NCBI RefSeq assembly: GCF_025490915.1
Contig: NZ_JANQBA010000013.1
Location: forward strand, 1-64,000
DNA from: Lacticaseibacillus parakribbianus
GTDB lineage: Bacteria; Bacillota; Bacilli; Lactobacillales; Lactobacillaceae
Direction of reading: 5' to 3'
DNA: 64,000 nucleotides
Part shown: positions 61,156-64,000 of the stretch, piece by piece
Layout: each line of letters opens with the position of its first letter
Numbering within the stretch: the stretch's first letter is position 1
Notes under the pieces: generated by a model
Seen by the model: the letters and a program-made list of their open reading frames with translations, nothing else
Databases searched by the model: none
What the model was told of the DNA's origin: nothing
Position numbers and translations under genes: made by a program

Positions 61156-61276
61156 TGTATGAATCTCCTTCATATTAAACCTAATAGTGACAAACAGCCG
61201 GTAATCAATGAAAGAAATCCATTATGCTCAGAAACATCACAGCTCTCAATTCATCTATCACGGTACCTAAAGTATA
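61156..61276 (-). promoter_or_regulatory. Cold shock gene promoter and long 5' leader
   Basis: TATACT on the minus strand at 61271-61276 and an AT-rich leader of about 110 nt (with GGAAACCA-like and ATGATAG segments) before the ribosome binding site. No consensus -35. Secondary structure was not computed. Confidence 0.5.
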
Positions 61277-61426
61277 ACACGTCCGCGAAAAAAAACCTAA
61301 TCATTTGTGCGAGCATCGGCGCAAGCCCGGTCGAAATGGAAGCGTCACCAGCACAAACGCCGCGCCGGCGGGGCTGCGCTGAAAAAAACACCGGTCACCT
61401 TACGGCTAGTAAATTTTCTTACCAAC

Positions 61427-62860
61427 TCACTCACGACGGCTCAGCGTCGAGTGGCGAATCCCGTAGGCCAGGTAGACGACCAGCCCCACCACGAACCAGA
61501 CGCCCGAGTAGAGTTTGGCCTGAATGTCCAGCCCCATGAACACGATCAATGCGCCGATGAAGGCCAGGGCCGGCATCACCGGGTACCACGGCATTTTGAA
61601 CGCCGGGTTGGCGATGTCCTTACCCTCCCGCGGCCGCAGCTTGTAGATGCCCAGCGCCACGAACATGAAGGCGATTAGGGTGCCGGCCGAGATCAGCTGG
61701 GCCAGGAACTTGAACGGGAAGAACGCCCCGATCAACACCCCGATTACGGACAGCACCGCCAACGCGTGGTTCGGCAGACCGCTTGGGGTCAGCTTGCCCA
61801 GAAACTTCGGCAGCATCCCATCGCGCCCGAAGCTGTACAGCAGCCGCGACCCGGCCATCATCATGCCGATCAAGGCGGTGAACATCCCCACCACCGCCAC
61901 GGCCTCGATCACCGTGGCGGCGCCGGTGAAGCCGGCGTGGCGCAGGGCCCAGCCGACCGGATCGGCGACGTCGTGGTAATTGGTGTACTTGAACATCCCC
62001 ACCAACACCAGCGACACCGCCATGAACAGCGTCACGGCGATGATCAGGCTGCCGATGATGCCCCGCGGCATGGTGCGTTCCGGGTCCTTGGCCTCCGCCG
62101 AATTGGCGGCGATGGAGTCAAAGCCGATGTAGGCGAGAAAAATCATCGAGACCCCGGCGTAAATGCCGCGCCAGCCGCCAAAGGCCGTGCCATCGGCGGC
62201 GACTTGGGGCTTGGGAATGAACGGGACGAAGTTTTTCAGGTCCAGGCGCGTCAGGCCGATGCCGATGAAGGCCAGAATCGCGATCACCTTCAGCACCACC
62301 AGCACGTTTTCAACCCGGGCGGCCTCGTGAACCCCGCGGGACAAAATCACCGCGACAATCACGATCACCCCGACGGCGACCAAGTCGACGATGCCGCCGT
62401 CGGTGCCGAAGGGATTGCTCAACGCCGCCGGCAGCGTCTGGCCGAACGAGGTCAACAGCCCCCGGAAGTTGGCGGACAGCCCCGAGGCGACGAAGGCCAC
62501 GGCGATGAAGTACTCGGCCAAAAGCGCCCAGCCGGCGATCCAGCCGAACACCTCGCCGAACACCACGTTGATCCAGGAGTATGCGGAGCCGGCGAACGGC
62601 ATGGCCGCGGCCATCTCCGCGTAGGCGAAGGCGACCAGCCCCGCCACCACCGCCGCCAGCAGGCAGGAAATCGCCACCGCCGGCCCGGCGTGATCGGCGG
62701 CGACGACGCCCGGCAGCGTGAAGATCGTGGTCGACACGATGGTCCCGACCCCCAGCGCCAGAAAATCCTTCACCGTCAGCACCCGTGGCAGGTGGGCGTC
62801 CTTGTCTGAATACACCCCGGGGTCCTCCCGCAGGCTCATTCGCTTCCATAATCCGCGCAA
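61427..62860 (-). CDS. APC-family amino acid permease (CAT/YfnA type)
   Basis: 477 residues, 12 membrane helices. LGVGTIVSTTIFTLPGVVAA is the first-helix substrate motif (variant of GxGIGxGIF); AGSAYSWINVVFGEVFGWIAGWAL and ANSAEAKDPERTMPRGI are typical of cationic/bulky amino-acid transporters. I choose TTG 62860, which has GGAGG 7 bp upstream; the in-frame ATG at 62878 would place this GGAGG inside the coding region. Confidence 0.87.
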   Translation of the reverse strand: MRGLWKRMSLREDPGVYSDKDAHLPRVLTVKDFLALGVGTIVSTTIFTLPGVVAADHAGPAVAISCLLAAVVAGLVAFAYAEMAAAMPFAGSAYSWINVVFGEVFGWIAGWALLAEYFIAVAFVASGLSANFRGLLTSFGQTLPAALSNPFGTDGGIVDLVAVGVIVIVAVILSRGVHEAARVENVLVVLKVIAILAFIGIGLTRLDLKNFVPFIPKPQVAADGTAFGGWRGIYAGVSMIFLAYIGFDSIAANSAEAKDPERTMPRGIIGSLIIAVTLFMAVSLVLVGMFKYTNYHDVADPVGWALRHAGFTGAATVIEAVAVVGMFTALIGMMMAGSRLLYSFGRDGMLPKFLGKLTPSGLPNHALAVLSVIGVLIGAFFPFKFLAQLISAGTLIAFMFVALGIYKLRPREGKDIANPAFKMPWYPVMPALAFIGALIVFMGLDIQAKLYSGVWFVVGLVVYLAYGIRHSTLSRRE

Positions 62861-62970
62861 GTTGTGGCCTCCATTCATCGAAAAAATTGTTTCCTCTTAG
62901 TGTCGCTTTTCTAAGTGGCGATGTCAATCGCAAAATACCTAATTGATTGGCCCCCTGAACTGTCACGACG

Positions 62971-63010
62971 CAAAAACGCCGGTGTCGCCACAAAGCGGCA
63001 CCGGCGTTGA
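62971..63010 (-). terminator. Terminator of the SstT-like gene
   Basis: On the minus strand ACGCCGGTGCCGC and the pairing GTGGCGACACCGGCGT arm are followed by TTTTTG. Confidence 0.85.
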
Positions 63011-63027
63011 GACGGCAAGACCCGGCG

Positions 63028-64000
63028 TCAGGCGTCTTGCACCGCCTTGGCGGCTCGCAGCGCGTGACCCGGCTTGCCGGCGGCCTGGGCCACGGCCGCC
63101 TTGATGTCGACCGGGTGGCCGCTCTTCAGCGCGTCATGGTACTCGGCCGTCGCCGTGAACAGGAGGTCTGAAGCCGAGTTCACCGCCGTTTCGACCGAGT
63201 CCTGAATCACGCCGATGATGAAGCCGATGCCGACCACCTGCATTGCGATGTCGTTATCGATGCCAAAGAGGCTGGCGGCCATCGGGATGATCAACAGCGA
63301 ACCACCGGCGATGCCCGATGCCCCGGTGGCGGCCAGCGCCGTCAGGACGCAGAGAATCAGGGCCAGCGGGAAGGAGACGTGGATGCCCAAGGTCGCGCAG
63401 GCGGCCAGCGTCATCACCGACACCGTAATTGCGGCGCCGCCGGAGTTGGCCGAGCCACCCAGGGGAATCGAGACGGCATACGACGCCTTGTTCAGCCCCA
63501 GCGCCTCACAGGCCTTGAGGTTGATCGGAATGTTGACCGCGGAGCTGCGGGTGAAAAAGGCGGGAATGCCGGACACCCGCAGCGTCCAAAACGTCAGCGG
63601 GTACGGGTTTTGGCGGGTCATCGCCCAGACCATGGCCGGGTAGACGACCAGGTAGACGAAGGCCATGGTGCCGACCAGAAGCGCGACCAGCTGACCGTAC
63701 TTGGCCACGCCGGCAAACCCGGTTTCGCGAATCGTGGTGTAGATCAAGCCGGCGATGCCAAACGGCGCGAACTCAATGATCAGCTGCGCCACCTGCGTCA
63801 AGGCCCCGGACAGCTCGCTGATCACCTTGCGCGTCTCCTTGGAGGCCAGCCGCAGGGCAAAGCCGATCATCAGGGCCCAAAACAGGATGGCGAGGTAATC
63901 GGCGTTGACCACGGCGGCCAGCGGGTTGGCCACCGCGTTGGTCAACAGGTCCTCAAGCACCTTGGCCAGGCTCTGCGGGGCCCCGCCGGCCACCTTGGCG
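63028..64000 (-). CDS. SstT-like Na+/serine-threonine symporter, N-terminus outside window
   Basis: The gene runs off the window end; about 324 residues are visible. The GIPAFFTRSSAVNIPINLKACEALG and SIPLGGSANSGGAAITVSVMTLAAC regions correspond to the Na+- and substrate-binding hairpins (re-entrant loops) of the dicarboxylate/amino acid:cation symporter family, and SSAVNIPIN to SstT in particular. Sodium-driven serine/threonine uptake is likely. Terminator directly follows the stop. Confidence 0.88.
   Translation of the reverse strand, partial: AKVAGGAPQSLAKVLEDLLTNAVANPLAAVVNADYLAILFWALMIGFALRLASKETRKVISELSGALTQVAQLIIEFAPFGIAGLIYTTIRETGFAGVAKYGQLVALLVGTMAFVYLVVYPAMVWAMTRQNPYPLTFWTLRVSGIPAFFTRSSAVNIPINLKACEALGLNKASYAVSIPLGGSANSGGAAITVSVMTLAACATLGIHVSFPLALILCVLTALAATGASGIAGGSLLIIPMAASLFGIDNDIAMQVVGIGFIIGVIQDSVETAVNSASDLLFTATAEYHDALKSGHPVDIKAAVAQAAGKPGHALRAAKAVQDA

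Overview
The window comes from a high-GC Gram-positive bacterium, most likely a high-GC member of the Lactobacillaceae (Lacticaseibacillus-like; the species cannot be fixed from the sequence). Reasons: LPQTG-anchored surface proteins with a KxYKxGKxW-like leader, strong GGAGG ribosome binding sites, many TTG/GTG starts, CcpA-type cre sites, a MutY without its iron-sulfur cysteines (known from lactobacilli), and proteins of lactic-acid-bacterial type (PepI, YkpA-like ABC-F, SdpRI, clusterless MutY). Genes are packed on both strands, often with GTGA/ATGA overlaps, and separated by good intrinsic terminators.

Layout. 1-3.9 kb: two tandem LPXTG surface proteins with related C-terminal repeat arrays. 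4-8.8 kb (minus): nucleotidyltransferase plus NUDIX pair, then an operon of two GNATs, a Na+/H+ antiporter and a HAD phosphatase, then a His-rich membrane protein. 8.9-12.3 kb: proline iminopeptidase-like hydrolase divergent from a CtpE-like P-type ATPase. 12.35-20.8 kb (minus): a sugar diacid (glucarate/galactarate) regulon with a CdaR regulator, glucarate dehydratase, two D-2-hydroxyacid dehydrogenases, an Nramp-fold transporter lacking the metal motifs, a DapA-family aldolase/dehydratase and glycerate kinase. 21.4-23.8 kb: amino-acid ABC importer. 24.3-26.5 kb: anaerobic ribonucleotide reductase NrdD. 27.07-27.25 kb: two tRNA-Ala genes. 27.6-32 kb: MFS transporter, an unknown two-gene operon, and a ThiD/PdxK-type kinase followed by a structured repeat array. 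32.2-39.8 kb (minus): DUF308 protein, MutY-flavodoxin-like operon, two small proteins, SbcC-SbcD. 40.0-41.1 kb: HAD phosphatase and a candidate ~400-nt non-coding RNA with its own promoter and terminator. 41.3-45.3 kb: ABC-F, GNAT, PadR plus permease-prefix membrane protein. 45.4-50.1 kb: a DXS-like enzyme and an SdpRI/ABC immunity-type operon. 50.2-56 kb: FabK-like, AIM24-like, Fe-ADH, aldo/keto reductase, a second structured repeat array, GH29 fucosidase. 56-64 kb: FtsX-type ABC exporter with divergent TetR, NAD(P)H-FMN reductase, cold shock protein, amino acid permease and a truncated SstT-like symporter.

The most unusual items are: (1) a ~121-125 bp repeat family, at 31.8-32.1 kb and 54.25-54.93 kb, whose units differ in sequence but keep the same nested hairpin through compensatory changes; (2) the orphan ncRNA at 40.68-41.08 kb; (3) an Nramp-like transporter in a sugar-acid operon with no metal-binding motif; (4) a DXS-like protein lacking the substrate phosphate-binding arginines; (5) an SdpRI-ABC-PLDc_N operon whose promoter is flanked by 19-bp direct repeats spaced 52 bp apart.
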